DNA of 64,000 nucleotides, from contig JAVTVX010000035.1 in NCBI GenBank assembly GCA_033439265.1, forward strand, positions 6,490,001 to 6,554,000. Reading direction: 5' to 3'. The notes below the pieces were generated by a model. That model saw only the letters and a list, made by a program, of their open reading frames with translations. It did not search any database and had not been told where the DNA came from. A program made the position numbers and the translations under genes. Positions 1 to 11,499 of the stretch are shown here, piece by piece. Source of the DNA: Dillenia suffruticosa (taxonomy: Eukaryota > Streptophyta > Magnoliopsida > Dilleniales > Dilleniaceae). Positions within the stretch are counted from its first letter, which is position 1, and every line of letters starts with the position of its first letter.

Positions 1-539
1 TCTTTGATAATGTGTTTGAAAGGAATGTGAATGGAAGATCAACTTGATTGATCAAGGCAAATAGGGCCGGTAGGTTAAGGGAGTAGCTCCCTGTCTGTTT
101 TTGTGCTAAACTAAAGAGGAGGATATTGAAGTATAGACAAGAAGAATCACCACAACGTGACCTTAAAATTTGGAGTATGGTGTGGGTATGTCCTGACTAC
201 TGGTGTGGGCAGGTAGGAACTTTTTATGTAGGATTTGAAGGTTTGTGAAGGGCTTCGAGAAGCGGAAAATGTAAACAAGGATTAAATTAAGGGAATGAGC
301 CAAGGTTTTCTATATGGAGGAGACCTCCTAACAATCAAAACCTTAGATTATGTGGCTCAAGGAACCAGAGAAAGGTGCCAAGTCACAGGTCCACAGATAT
401 GCACGGTGAGGCCAATTTACATTAGTGACATTGACTTTATCAAGAGCTGTTGTCAGAAAGGCAAGATAGGATATGACTATTTTTGATTTCTTCAAGTATA
501 AACAATATGTAGATTGAAAACGTAGGACAAATGACCTGG

Positions 540-1640
540 AGTTCATAAGGATTGGGAGAATGAAACACTCTGAATTGAGGGACCTTTCACAGAGCAAGTG
601 GTTCAGGCAATGAAGAGTTATAATGAAGAATAGGCTTTAGAGCCAGATGGTCACTCTATGTTTCTTAAAGGGGATTAGGCAGGTTAAGGGGATGTTTGTG
701 CATATAGGGTATAGTTGCCAGTATCAATCATTTTGGTTCTTATTCTAAAAAGGTGGGGGATTTCAACATGTGTGTATGTAAAGGCCCTATTGTGTGCAAA
801 TGTTTTACAAAGGTGCTGGCTAAGAAGCACAATATGGTGATCAACAAGATGGAGGGAGAAAATTTTGACAAACCTTGTCAAGGGAATGCAGAATTATTGC
901 AACCCCTCTGACAGATAGAGTGACAGACTGTAAGTTGAGAGAGAGAGAGAGAAAGCGAGAGAGAGAGAGTTAGTGGAGTCATTAGTTAGCTAGATGTGAA
1001 AAAAAAAAAACTTACCAAATATGATGCTGGGAGTCTTTACTGTATGATATGGAAAGAAAAAACTTTTAGGATAAGTGGAAAGCATGGAATTAAAGATAAA
1101 TTCTTATGCTGCCCTGAATAGATGCTTTGTCTAGAATGCACTCTCCTTGCTTTTAAGTAATACCAAGGTTAAAGATGACCTTAGCAAAGGATAAGTTAAT
1201 CCCAGCTGGCACAAATGGGAACAAAAATGGCATTAGCCAACATGTTGGGGTCAAGTGGAAAGCTTATCATTTGCTCATCCGGGCTAAAAGGCAAGGCATT
1301 CAGGAACAAATAGTAGAAACCCTTGAATAGGAGTTAGGAGGCAAGAAACATTGTTTTGTTTCTAAGGGAGGAAAGCCTCTCTTCTAAAGAGTGCCAACCT
1401 AATTGATTTAACAGTCTTTGTTTTCAATTTCTACATCCATGGCTAAAAGAGAACATCCTTGTTGGTTGATGTGGAGCATGGGAGACAAAAATTTTGTGTG
1501 GTAAACTGGGTAAGGATTACAAGGCCTGTTAGTCATGGTGGCCAAAGGACTAGACATTTAGGGAAGCCCAATATAGCTATAACAGGAAAATAGTTGCAGA
1601 GGTTCACAGAAAAAATAAAAAAAGAGAGAGAGAGAGAGAT
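540..1640 (+). mobile_element. Degraded LINE (non-LTR retrotransposon) reverse-transcriptase remnant
   Basis: Broken reading frames on the plus strand resemble plant LINE reverse transcriptase in the expected order. Around 580-650 a frame reads FTEQ-VVQAMKSYNEE followed by a PDG-like motif, matching the FTEEEVVQALK...APGPDG block. Around 720-900 the pieces KVLAKKHNMVINKMEGEN and CQGNAELLQPL match the KVLANRL...GRQILD block. Around 1490-1540 CVVNWVRITRPVSHGG matches the (V)NW...GGLGI segment late in LINE ORF2. Stops and frameshifts are frequent, so this is an old dead copy. Ends, poly-A tail and target duplications were not found. The family match comes from remembered consensus motifs. It lies on the far side of the E2F exon and may sit in that gene's first intron. 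Confidence 0.5.
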
Positions 1641-1699
1641 GATATGGAGAGAATTCAGTGCTTGAAAGTATGAGATGGAAAGCATCAAGTAAATGACCA

Positions 1700-4400
1700 A
1701 GAAGGTAACAAGTCCTTTTGCTGTGGCACAGTGGAAGAATATTATGACAAGCTAAGAGATCCTTTTAAGGGAGGTTCATTTTTAAGTGGTTAATAGTTCA
1801 AGGATTTCCTTTTAATATGACATGTGGTTGTTCCTTAAGGCCCTTTTCCAAGTTGTTTCTCTTAGAGAGAGACAAACGTTTTGATGAATTCAAAGGTGTC
1901 TTCATTTGAGTGGTCCATGTCAATCGAACGCGGAATTTGTGAGGCATGTAGATGATTCGGAACTTAGTTTCTTGAAGATATCCAAGTGTCTAATGACAGA
2001 AAATACACGGCGCCTTAGAAGGGGAATTACTTGGGGACCATTTGTGTGGATGATGTAGACTACTCCAGAGGTGGCATTCTTTGCTCTGGAGGTGACAGGA
2101 TTTTAACTTGAGAAAACCTTTTGAAGAGATGTGATTCTTGTCAAAAAGTATCCCATGTTAATGAAAGCGAGAAAATTGGTTGATCTTTTCTATTGCTAAT
2201 GCACAAGTTCTTAAGAATTAGCATATGTCATGCTTCATATTTGTTAAGTGCTCATTGAAAACGTACATAGTGAATTATGGGCTTGAAAGAGCATGAAATG
2301 CAATATAACAAAGAGGAGATCATCAATAATCTCTCTAATTATTTTATTATTAGCATGGAAAGAGATAAGGACTTTTCGCAAGGTTTCAATTTTTTTTTCA
2401 TTGTCAGGAATTTACGGTCAAATATTCTTCATTCAGCTTGTTGTAGGTTTTTGCATCCAAAAGGGATGTTACATGTTTTATAGATTCTTTGCTTTCCTTA
2501 TAGGTTGCATAGGATGCAATGCTTTAATGCTTCTACTTTCTTTCTTATATATTTAAAAATCAAAGCCAAAAATAGATATAAGACATCATGAATGGTTTCA
2601 AATTAGGCCCAGAAATATCCATGACAACAACTCCAAGTTACGCTCAAGCATGTCCGCTTTAAGTTTATTTTAAATTAGAAACAACTTTAAACATCTACCA
2701 AGGACCAAACAAAAGTTGTTATTTAGAGTCTTTGATCTAATACAATTTAATAAAAATCTTCTAACCCAGAGGAAAAGAATAGATCATTATACCAAAAGGG
2801 ACCACCTGAGTGGTAAAAGTCATAGAGTTTACAAAGTTAATAGAAAAATGAAAGTCCTTTGCATAAGGGTTTATAGACCAAAAAATAACAAGTTTTAAAA
2901 GAAAAAATTATGAACTCATGTTGAGAACTCTCCTTTGTCTCTAAAGACTTCTTTTTCTTTCTGCATAAACCAAAACATAGTAAGAGAAATTAATCTTAAA
3001 AAACAGTTGAACCATGGAATCCCCCCCCCTCCCCACCCAAATGTTGTCTAAATTGGCTCCCGATATCATTTATGACCAAATTCCTCAAAAGGATATAAAA
3101 TTAGTCACCTCCTGACCAGGGACTTCTTGATTAATGATTCATTCCAAACAGCACATGCTCCTGAAACAAAAGCTCCTGAGGCCTCAAACTTAATGACTAA
3201 AATGGCCTACATCAAGATCTACTAAAGGGCTACCTCATATCATAACAGCAGAAACATATTACGTGCCACAATCCACCTCAAATCCTTCATAGTTGCCACA
3301 GTCCTATCATACTTCCTTACGGTCTACCAAGCACCTTCACCAAAAATTTTAGAAAGGACTCACCACCTTTCTAACAACCTCCTTCAATATCTACTCAAAA
3401 AAAAAATCAACTTCTAAATTCCCCATTAGACTAATGAAATAATAATTCCTTTATGTTAGTAGGTCCAAGCTTTTTAAAAATCATGTTATTAATTGAAGCT
3501 ACAAGCTTACCTAGCTAATAGAAGCCATATGGTTAGTTGAGAGCTTCGTATTTCACAAGATCACAATTTTCCTAAAGGAAAGCTACACTGAAACCAGTTT
3601 TGGGGTCAAACCATTTCTATGGCCATTCAACTCAAGCATCCTATGATTTCATGAGTTTTCAAATACCAATGACACTTGCTGACACAACCTTTGGTGCCCC
3701 TTTCTAATTCCCTCATGATTAGCATTTGTTAATCACCCAAGGGACTTGGGAAAAAGTTTCAATTGTCCGGTAGTTAAAAGAACATTATAAGATTGCACAC
3801 ACCATGTGGACTATTCAGCATCTATCCCTCAAGTGTCATGATGTTGGACACAGACAGCGCTTCTATTATGAATGATTCATGTTTCATAGGCAGTTGTTTC
3901 TGCTAAGCTAAAAGGGGGTGACTAGCTTGAACCCAAGTGGGCAGAGGGAAACCAGACATAAGTATTGAGACCAGAAGGCTTCCTCACAGGGGAAATTAAA
4001 TTTTATTAACCAAAGGACCTTCAATCGGTGTGCCAACTCTGCACCTTTTAGGGTTACATTTTGTGCTTGTAAACTTTGTTTTGTTTGACTAGCAAGGGAT
4101 CCAACTCCCTGACCTACAAACTAACCTTAAAGTTAAAGAAATTGAGGGGCATCAAGCTTGTTTAGAAATACAGAATACTCCAGACCCTCAAATCCCTTCA
4201 CTTTTTGTGCTGCTAGATGAGTCCAGCTTAATAACATTTTATGCCAAGTCGATGTTCAATAGACCTAACATTGTTATCATTCACAAAACTCCACAAAAAG
4301 TTCTGGCACCACGTGTCAAATTAACAAACGGATCAGTACTTGCACAAACCTAATCGTAGGAATAACTGCACTCTAAATCCAAAAAAAAAAATCCCTCAGG
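1700..4400. other. Non-coding stretch, possible E2F first intron
   Basis: No gene was recognised on either strand. The sequence is AT-rich with short purine and pyrimidine runs, including a C-rich run near 3021-3040. Reading frames are short and unlike any family I know. I looked on the minus strand for the next E2F exon (basic region and DNA-binding domain) and did not see it. If the E2F gene is intact, this is intronic. Confidence 0.4.
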
Positions 4401-4574
4401 AAAAAGCACAAAATTGTTTTACTTTTTTTGGTACTAATAAATTTGCTAAAGTCCACATCAAGCTTGATAACTAAAACTAACCTAAAATGCTTATATTCAA
4501 GTGTAGAAACCAAACAGAGAAAAAAAAGAAAAAAAATTAATGGATACAAAGAACAGTTAGGTAAAAATGCTCAC

Positions 4575-4799
4575 AGGAGATTTAACAACGATGGCTTCGG
4601 GTTCATGATCGGTGGCTTTGGTAGGTGTTCCCAAAGAGAATTGGTGGTAATCGTGTGGAGGAACGAACGGCGGCTTCATCGATGAGAACTGCAGCGCACG
4701 CTGGGTTGTGGCCGTCTTTGTCGTTGTTTGCGCTTTCTGACCGCCGGAAACCATCGGCGCCGGAGCTTGGGAACGAGCCGAAGCTCTAGCGCTCGACAT
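4575..4799 (-). CDS. E2F-family transcription factor, first coding exon only
   Basis: The minus strand from an ATG at 4799 encodes 75 residues starting MSSARASARSQAPAP and ending EPEAIVVKSP, followed at once by a GTGAGC donor. The block LQFSSMKPPFVPPHDYHQF followed by EAIVVKSP is characteristic of the N-terminus of plant E2FA/E2FB/E2FC-type proteins, which pair with DP proteins and control S-phase genes in the nucleus. The exon ends at the place where E2F proteins continue into a basic, KRK-rich segment. The DNA-binding, dimerisation, marked-box and RBR-binding regions are not in this window. Either intron 1 is longer than 4.5 kb and the gene continues past the left edge, or only this exon survives. 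The identity rests on about 30 distinctive residues. The exon is GC-richer than its surroundings, as expected for a live 5' end. Confidence 0.68.
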
Positions 4800-5262
4800 T
4801 CAAGCCTCGCCGATTAATTGAACCCTCTCACTCTGTGTATATGACGATTGGAGTTTTCGATGAGATCTTGAGTAGGGCGACTGAATGGATTGTAGGTAAG
4901 CGATCGAGCAGGAAATGATCAGTGATTGGAGAGAGATTGAGGAGAGAGTAAGAGTGAGAGAGAGATCTGATATTTTTAGAAAGAGAAAGAGGGAGCAGGA
5001 GGGGTTAGAAGGAAAAAAGGATAGGGGTTGAGGGAGACAGAAAACGAGGGAAGAAGAGAATTTTGGTTCGGATATAGATGTGGAGGGAAGCTGAGGAAAT
5101 GGAAATACGCATGAATTATTTCATCACTTTTACCCTTTTGCCCCTATGTTTGACCTTTATTTTTCCACCCACCCCACTACCCGGGGGTACATTTTTGTCT
5201 CTCTGCTCCTCCTCCTCCTCTCTCTCTCTCTCCTCTCTCTCTATCTCTCTCTCCTCAAATTC
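4800..5262 (-). promoter_or_regulatory. 5' leader and promoter-proximal region of the E2F exon
   Basis: Upstream of the E2F start codon the transcribed strand is pyrimidine-rich (GA-rich on the plus strand from about 4915 to 5040). A CT microsatellite lies further upstream at about 5196-5252 on the plus strand. Plant leaders and core promoters often have this composition. No clear TATA box was seen. The transcription start cannot be placed. Confidence 0.35.
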
Positions 5263-6840
5263 CTCGATTCGTAACTTTCTATTTTTCTTTTCTTTTTCAA
5301 ATTTCCTACATTTGACATTGCTATGTCGGTGCCTAAATAGGTTAGTTTCATAATTTTTTTTCTTTTTCATATTTTTGGCTAAACTCTTTATGTATTGATG
5401 TTGTTCAATGGAATCAAAAAAAAAAAAAAAAAAATTGAGACACAGGGCGAGAGAATTGTTGGATAATTGGGTTGCAAAATGTATTTCTAAAAAATTTTTG
5501 ATATTCTTTTAATGGCAGAAAGCTTTTTTTGATCGAAGCAGATGACGTTTTTTAAATCATTTAAATCATAATGTATATATTAGCTTGTAGTTAAAGAATC
5601 TCAACTTATTTTATTAATTCCTATATTTTATTTTATTTTATTTTTTATCTACTTTTTTACATTAGAAATTTTACTTAAATTTGTTCCCGTTTTATAAATA
5701 ATAATTATAGTTTAAATTGAATATTATATAAATGTTGAAATTATTATAGTAATACGTGGTATCGAAGTTGTAATTATATAACTTAGCATCAAACTAATCA
5801 CGGTAATATATAGTAAAAACATGAATTTTGATATTTTTTTGACTTCGCCACAAGGTGAGAAATTTTTCTAACTAAACTTAATAAATAAATACCAATGACG
5901 GGTTATTGTAAAAGTAAGGGTATATATATTTTTTTATACTATATCGATCGATATCTAAAATTATATTTCGATTAATTCGATTCGAAATTTACAATAATCT
6001 ATTTAATGGGCTATTTTCTCAACGTAGTATGCTCTATGCTCAAATCGCGATCGAACTCGTGACCTTGATTAAGGAGATCTATCACCATATTTCATTAGAT
6101 CAACTGATCGTCGACAAAATGAGCCTGTATTTTACGTATGAATTGTGCCTCAATTAATATCACAAACAGAATTCCATTTAAGTAACCTTGTTTCCAACCA
6201 AATGAAAAATAAATTCCATTTATTTAATTTAAAATAAACTGAAATGCAATATTTATTTACAAAGGAATTCTTATATTTAGCATCAAATATTAAAATATAA
6301 ATTTCAATTGAATTCATATAAATGGAATAACAACAATAAAATGTAAATTTCTTAAATTTTTCTCTCCTTAGCAGGAAATTAAGACAATTTGTCGTTTAAA
6401 ATAAGGCTGGGCGGATCTCACAAACTAGTGAAATTTATTTACATATTTTTCATTTAAAATTTTACGATTTTTATGAAATTGAAAATGATGTAGAAAAATG
6501 TGAAATTTATTGGATCCAACCACGGCCTAAACGCATCGGACAATATCAGAACTTTGAATTTGGACTTTGTTAAGCAGGTAAGAGCGTATATTACAAGTGT
6601 CATGTTTCCTTGCAATTATCATAAAACATTATATAGGCATTTTCATAGGAATTTTGAATTTCCGTGCATCGTGCATCAAAGATACATAAAACATTTTCAC
6701 AGGAAAGACTAATTAAGTGCAGCAGAACACAATAGCCGTTTCAAGGCATTCACCGTGTCAACTCTTTCGTTCACAAGAAATGTGCACGGCCATATCATCT
6801 TTGAGGCCTCATGTATAGAGAGTAGGCCTGTTTTGACACC
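5262..6840. other. AT-rich intergenic region
   Basis: No gene was recognised. There is a poly-A run at about 5416-5434. A segment near 6000-6115 resembles dispersed plant repeat tails (a run about clear-text motifs such as ctcgtgaccttgattaagg). The rest is AT-rich sequence with short frames only. Confidence 0.5.
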
Positions 6841-7106
6841 CGGGTTGAGCTCGGGTATCACAATTCCCGAGCTCGGCCTGAGTCTACGATAGGTAAGCTC
6901 GAGCTTGTTGAGCCTGTTATTCTTGAGCTTGAGCTCGACTCGAAGTGTCATTGAGCAGCTCGAGCTAGAGTGTCGCGGGCCTCACGGGGTAAGATTGAAC
7001 CCGAGCCAAAGCCCTAGATAATATCTAAACCCGAACCCGAAACCGAGATCAAGATCATACCCGAGAGCTTGATGGGAGAGCAGAAGGCAGAAGAATTCAA
7101 AAACCC

Positions 7107-7108
<2 letters not shown>

Positions 7109-7135
<27 letters not shown>
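7109..7135. repeat. (GA)n microsatellite
   Basis: About 13 uninterrupted GA units, with a shorter GA run near 7227-7240 in a similar local context (AAAACCCTAGAGAGAG). The shared context suggests a small local duplication of about 120 bp. Confidence 0.9.
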
Positions 7136-7138
<3 letters not shown>

Positions 7139-7344
7139 ACCTTTGATTCGAGGAGATGGAAGGCAGAAGAATTTCGTCGCACACAATAGCCGATGAGACC
7201 CTCGAGAGATAGAGACAGAAAACCCTAGAGAGAGAGATAGAGTACCTTTGATTCAAGGAGAACTTCGATCGCGGTGGTGAGAGGATAAGACCATCGCGCA
7301 CCGCGCGATGATTAGAGGAGAAGGAGATCATTGCGCTAGACATG

Positions 7345-10300
7345 AGCCCGAGCCAGTTTGGGCCTGAAAACCAGCTCGGCTGGCCCGAAAAAATCTCGGC
7401 CCGCGAACCGGCCCCATACTACAGTAACCCGAACCGGTTACTGTAGCGGGCCGGGCCGGTTCAGGGCCTTTTGGAACCGTGAATCGGCCTGGGAATGGAA
7501 CCGGCCCAGCCCGGCGGTTCCAACGGCTATACCTTTTTTTTTTTTAATTTTTCCAATTTTACCCCTCCCAACAGCTATAAAACGGTTAGTTTTGAAATTA
7601 TTTTGATTTATAAGGTCAAAATATTTTCCTATAAATATCTTACACCCCATTTCCAAAATCTTCACAATAAAATATATCTCTCTCACATCTACATTCTCTC
7701 AGTATTACTACATTCTCTCAATTTTCAATATTATTTCCATTATCATTTTCTTTTCACCATTTTTTAAATTCTCTATACCATTTCCACCAATTTTTACACT
7801 ATTTCTATTATCATTTCTACCATTATCTTTATTAAACACATTATCATTTTCTTTTCACCATTATTTAAATTCTCCATATCATTTTCTATACCATTTCTAT
7901 CAATTTCTATACCATTTCTATTATCATTTCCATTATCCTTTTCATCATTTTTGTATTCTAAACTTTTGTGAAACTCATTGACTTAGTATGCAACGGCATA
8001 GCATGTTTAGGAAAATTCTCTCTGGGGGCAATTAATTATCGAAGGAAAGAAGTATTTAAGCGAGGATAGATGAACTCTATCTCTTATTTGGGAACTTTCT
8101 TGGTGCTCTTGCTACAGAACGGTTTGGGTGGAGAAGGGATGATTACAAAATTTTCACGACTTTCAACATTGATCAAGATTTGACAAGATTTCAAAGTTGA
8201 GAGCTCAAATTCAAGATTTGTAAAAAACAACTGCGATATCCGTCAAGTCGGTACATTTAATTTTTTTATATCTTTATTTTCTTGAATTTGCATTACATTT
8301 GCATTACTTTTTTTTTTTAAAAAAAATAAATTTTAAAAATTTTTTTAAAAATTTAATCTTAAATTTCATTTTAAAAATTTAATCGTATATTTAATTTTAA
8401 AAATTTATTCTTAAATTTTTAATAAAATAGTCGGAACACACTCTTCACAATTTTCTCAACAATCTCCTCTGCATTCATTTTTTTTTCAAAATGAAATTCC
8501 CGATAATATAGATATTGAAACTCTTTTCGAAAAAACTGAATTTAGTAATACAGAATCTAATACAACACGAACTAAAAAATATAATATTAATATATGGACA
8601 TTTTTTGAGAAAAAAACACGAAAAACAAAAAGCAATTCGTAAAATTTGTTATCAAAAATATAAATTTTTGAAGGGTTGGGGGTAGACACACTTAGAAAAT
8701 ACTTAATTAATAATCATCCAGATAAATTACCACAAATAAGACAAATACAAATTGGTACAGGGGAAGGTAATATAACTGATACATTTAAATATAATTCGGA
8801 TAAAGAAAAAATTGGATAAATAAAATGACTAGTAAGAAAAGAATTATCACTTAGTATAGTTGCATATCCCATATTTGAAAAATATGTACAAAAATATTTA
8901 TAACCCAATTATAAAAAAAGTAGTAGAAGATCCGGTAGAAGAAAATTATTAAATAGATATCAAAAATTAAAAAATGATATAATTACACAATTTATGACAG
9001 GTGATTGTAAATTTTCATTAATTTCGGATATTTGGAAAAATGAACATAAAAAGGAATATTTTATTGTAATAACATGTCATTGAATAAATAATTCATGGTT
9101 TTTAAAAAAAAGAATTTTAACTTTTCAACGTTGGGAGGTACACATATAGTTAGAATAATTTCAAATGTTCTTTATGATTATGAAATAAGTGATAATTTTT
9201 TTTTATTTCATTTGATAATGTTTCGGTTAATATTACTATGATTAATAGTTTAAAAAATTCTTTAAACACAATTTTAAATGAAACTTTTTTTCATATTAGA
9301 TGTACATACCATATAATTAATTTATGTGTTAAGAATGGTTTAGTAATGGGAGAATTATTTTTAAAACCTATTCGGGATTTAATTCATCAAATAAGAAATT
9401 TTTCTGCAAAAATCCAAAAAATTAGACAATTACGTTTGTTACATAATAAAAAATATAAAAAATATGGAATGTGACACTAGGTGGAATTCAACATATGACA
9501 TGTTACAAGGTGTACTTTCTATTCAAAATATTTTAATTGAATTTGTAAATTCAAATTACGAATATGGTTTTATCGATAATAACGTTTTCGATTTTGCATT
9601 TATACTTACTAAATTATTGTAAATTTTTTTTTATATATAAATTTATTTTCCATATATTATTATCCAACTAGTCAGTTAATGTTATCAAATCTTTGTAAAA
9701 TTATTTATTTATTTAATAAATTTGAAAATAAGAAAAATTTGGTGAAATTATTCTTTCTATGAAAACAAAAATTTTAAAATATTATGAAAAAATTTCAATT
9801 TTATATTTAGTTGCAAGTGCATTAGATCCACGTGTTAAAGTTGAAGGTGCTGAAATGTTAATTGATTATTTTGAATAAGTTTTTCCATCAGATGCGTCTA
9901 TTAACCTATATTTTTTAAAATAACAAACATCTCTTATTTTACAAGCAATATTTGAACTATATGAAAAGGAAAAAAATAATTTAAATACTAATAATATAGG
10001 TAGTAGTATTAGTAATACCACTCAATCATCTTTATTTTTATTTAATCCTTTACACATGTTAGGAAAAAAACAAAAAATTTCGTCATCATTTAATGAGTTA
10101 CTTTTATATAAACAAATACATATATTAGAAGGTTTTGATAATACTGATTTATATGATATATTAGGTTGGTGAAAAAATAATATATCGTATTATCCAATTT
10201 TGGTCCAAATAGCTAAAGATGTACTAACCCCTCCGGTATCCACAGTGCCATCGGAAAGTGTTTTTAGTGAAGGTGGTTGAGTGTTAACCGAGAAACGTAC

Positions 10301-10885
10301 AAATTTAGCGGACGATATTTTAAAAGTCTTAATTTGCATTAAAGATTGGAAAGATGCAGGAAAAAGAATGCAAGAAATCATGAAGGTTTCGGAAGATGAT
10401 AAATAAGAAATAGAAGAAAAAGAATAATAATAATAATAATGTAACAAAAAAAATCAAAATGATGTAAAAATCAAAATAATGTAACAAAAAAAAGTTAGTA
10501 GATTTTAAAATTCAAGTGATGAGCTTAGTAATGGACATACACCGAATTCGGTGGAATCACTCTAAAAATTTTGTGTCTCTAATTTTTAATTTATTTATTT
10601 TTATAAAATATGAATTAAAAAAGATAAAATTAATAAATAAATCATTACAAGAAAATAAAAAACAAAACAACAACTAAGTTAAAAAAATGGAGTTACAAAA
10701 ATAAAATAAAATAAAAAAATTAAGTTAAAAAAAAGTAAAAAAAAAAAACCGGGCCAAACCAGGCCCGGCCTGGTGTGAACTAGCCTGGCGGTTCCGGTTT
10801 AGCGGGCCGGGCCAATTCAACTTTACATAAAATTTGGAACCGGCCCGGCCCTGACTGGCCTAGGAATCACAGCCAGCCCGGTTCC
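7345..10885 (+). mobile_element. hAT-superfamily DNA transposon, decayed
   Basis: A decayed transposase frame (8480-10406) is flanked on both sides by GC-rich subterminal DNA full of CCGG motifs: GGGCCGGGCCGGTTC-type repeats at 7360-7520 on the left, and the inverted-sense counterpart at 10750-10880. Such repeated subterminal motifs are where hAT transposases bind in Ac-like and RICESLEEPER/DAYSLEEPER-like elements. Between the left repeats and the frame lies a probable promoter/leader (CTATAAATATC near 7630) and a low-complexity TATCATTTC-rich tract (about 7735-7960). The exact terminal inverted repeats and the 8-bp target duplication could not be fixed by eye. The element cannot be autonomous now. 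Confidence 0.62.
8480..10406 (+). pseudogene. hAT transposase pseudogene (RNase H-like core and dimerisation domain)
   Basis: A series of broken plus-strand frames keeps the hAT family order. At about 8685-8810 there is a segment TLRKYLINNHPDKLPQIRQI at the end of the BED-type region. At 8840-8900 SLSIVAYPIFEKYVQ matches the LSMVEHxGFRxF block. At 8980-9090 KFSLISDIWKNEHKKEYFIV matches the catalytic-core block around TTDxWTS. At 9270-9320 FFHIRCTYHIINLCVKNGL matches the FHIRCxAHILNLIVxxGL signature. At 10155-10380 the C-terminal dimerisation domain is easy to see: GW-KNN, YYPILVQIAKDVL, PPVSTVPSESVFSEGG and NLADDILKVLICIKDW. Several stops sit at positions where the family has Trp or Arg (TGG or CGA changed to TGA). 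It ends with TAA at 10404-10406. It is dead, but the family assignment is secure. Confidence 0.87.
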
Positions 10886-11096
10886 ATGACTACATCGCAC
10901 AATGGTGAAAGGAGAAGAGATTTTCGATCGCGCCTTCAATCGTCCTTCGAGCAAAGACGGGTGTGCGACTAGGAAATGAGAATAGGAAGGGCAGGGATTA
11001 GGTTAAATAAGAGGGTATCGGGTAGTTTGACGAGTTTCGAGATTGAAGGAATATGAGTTCAAGCTCGAATCACTGAATTCGAGTTCGAGCTTTAAC

Positions 11097-11130
11097 CGGA
11101 TAGTGTCACGGGTACCTGTGACACTATCCG
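11097..11130. repeat. Perfect 13-bp inverted repeat
   Basis: The arms CGGATAGTGTCAC (11097-11109) and GTGACACTATCCG (11118-11130) are exact reverse complements separated by 8 bases (GGGTACCT). It sits at the right edge of the GAGCTCG-rich outer element, so it may be part of that element's terminus. A bacterial-type terminator is not a sensible reading in this plant context. Confidence 0.85.
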
Positions 11131-11359
11131 AGTATCATAACAAGGCTTATAGAGAGCTTAAAAACGAACCTCATTCTTGAACTCCAAAGCTAAATGGAAT
11201 CCTCTTGTTCTTTTTCCTATACAAAGCATCCACTCAATCGTTTTCAGGACCCTGTTGAGATGTATACAAGTGACAAAAATAAGAGATGAACTCAGAATTA
11301 GGTCTGTGCTCATCTATCACACTATAAAAGTAACCCTTTTGATCAAACTCATTTAAATT

Positions 11360-11492
11360 GAATGATCGAACGCTCTATTCTCTTAATCAGAGATCTCAAA
11401 TTCGAATTTTAGAAATAACGAAAAAGAATTTGAGAGAGTTAACTTTTAAAATGAACTTCACAATATTCGGACCGGATTAATAGACCAAAACC
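11360..11492 (+). repeat. Dispersed short repeat, copy A (SINE-like)
   Basis: This 130-bp segment aligns along its length with 53165-53301. Shared landmarks are GAATGATC, AATTAGAGAT/AATCAGAGAT, a TTCGAA-containing motif resembling a pol III B box, GAATTTGAGA, a TAAAATGA/TAAAATAGA block, AATATTCG and CGGATTAAT. Divergence is moderate, so the copies are old. tRNA-derived SINE is the likeliest class, but no complete A box or tail was confirmed. A third, more divergent relative may lie near 47315-47445. Confidence 0.5.
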
Positions 11493-11499
11493 AACAAAA

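Larger units (their letters stand above)
6840..11135. mobile_element. Probable outer element with GAGCTCG-rich ends, host of the hAT insertion
   Basis: The left part (6840-6985) is dense in GAGCTCG/CTCGAGC palindromic motifs, and the right part (11045-11130) has the related motifs GAGTTCAAGCTCG and GAGTTCGAGC and ends in a perfect inverted repeat. Sequences just outside the hAT core also match across it. The left flank near 7262-7330 has TCGATCGCG, a CATCGCGC motif and GGAGAAGGAGAT; the right flank near 10892-10930 has CATCGCAC, GGAGAAGAGAT and TCGATCGCG. Clustered subterminal palindromes are typical of plant hAT-like non-autonomous elements. The exact ends and target duplication are unresolved, so this is an inference. 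Confidence 0.35.

Noticed and set aside
2277-2556. Overlapping 68- and 87-codon frames
   Set aside because: Composition is AT-driven, with hydrophobic low-complexity translation and no family resemblance.
1-4400. Further E2F exons on the minus strand
   Set aside because: No segment resembling the DNA-binding or dimerisation domain was seen.
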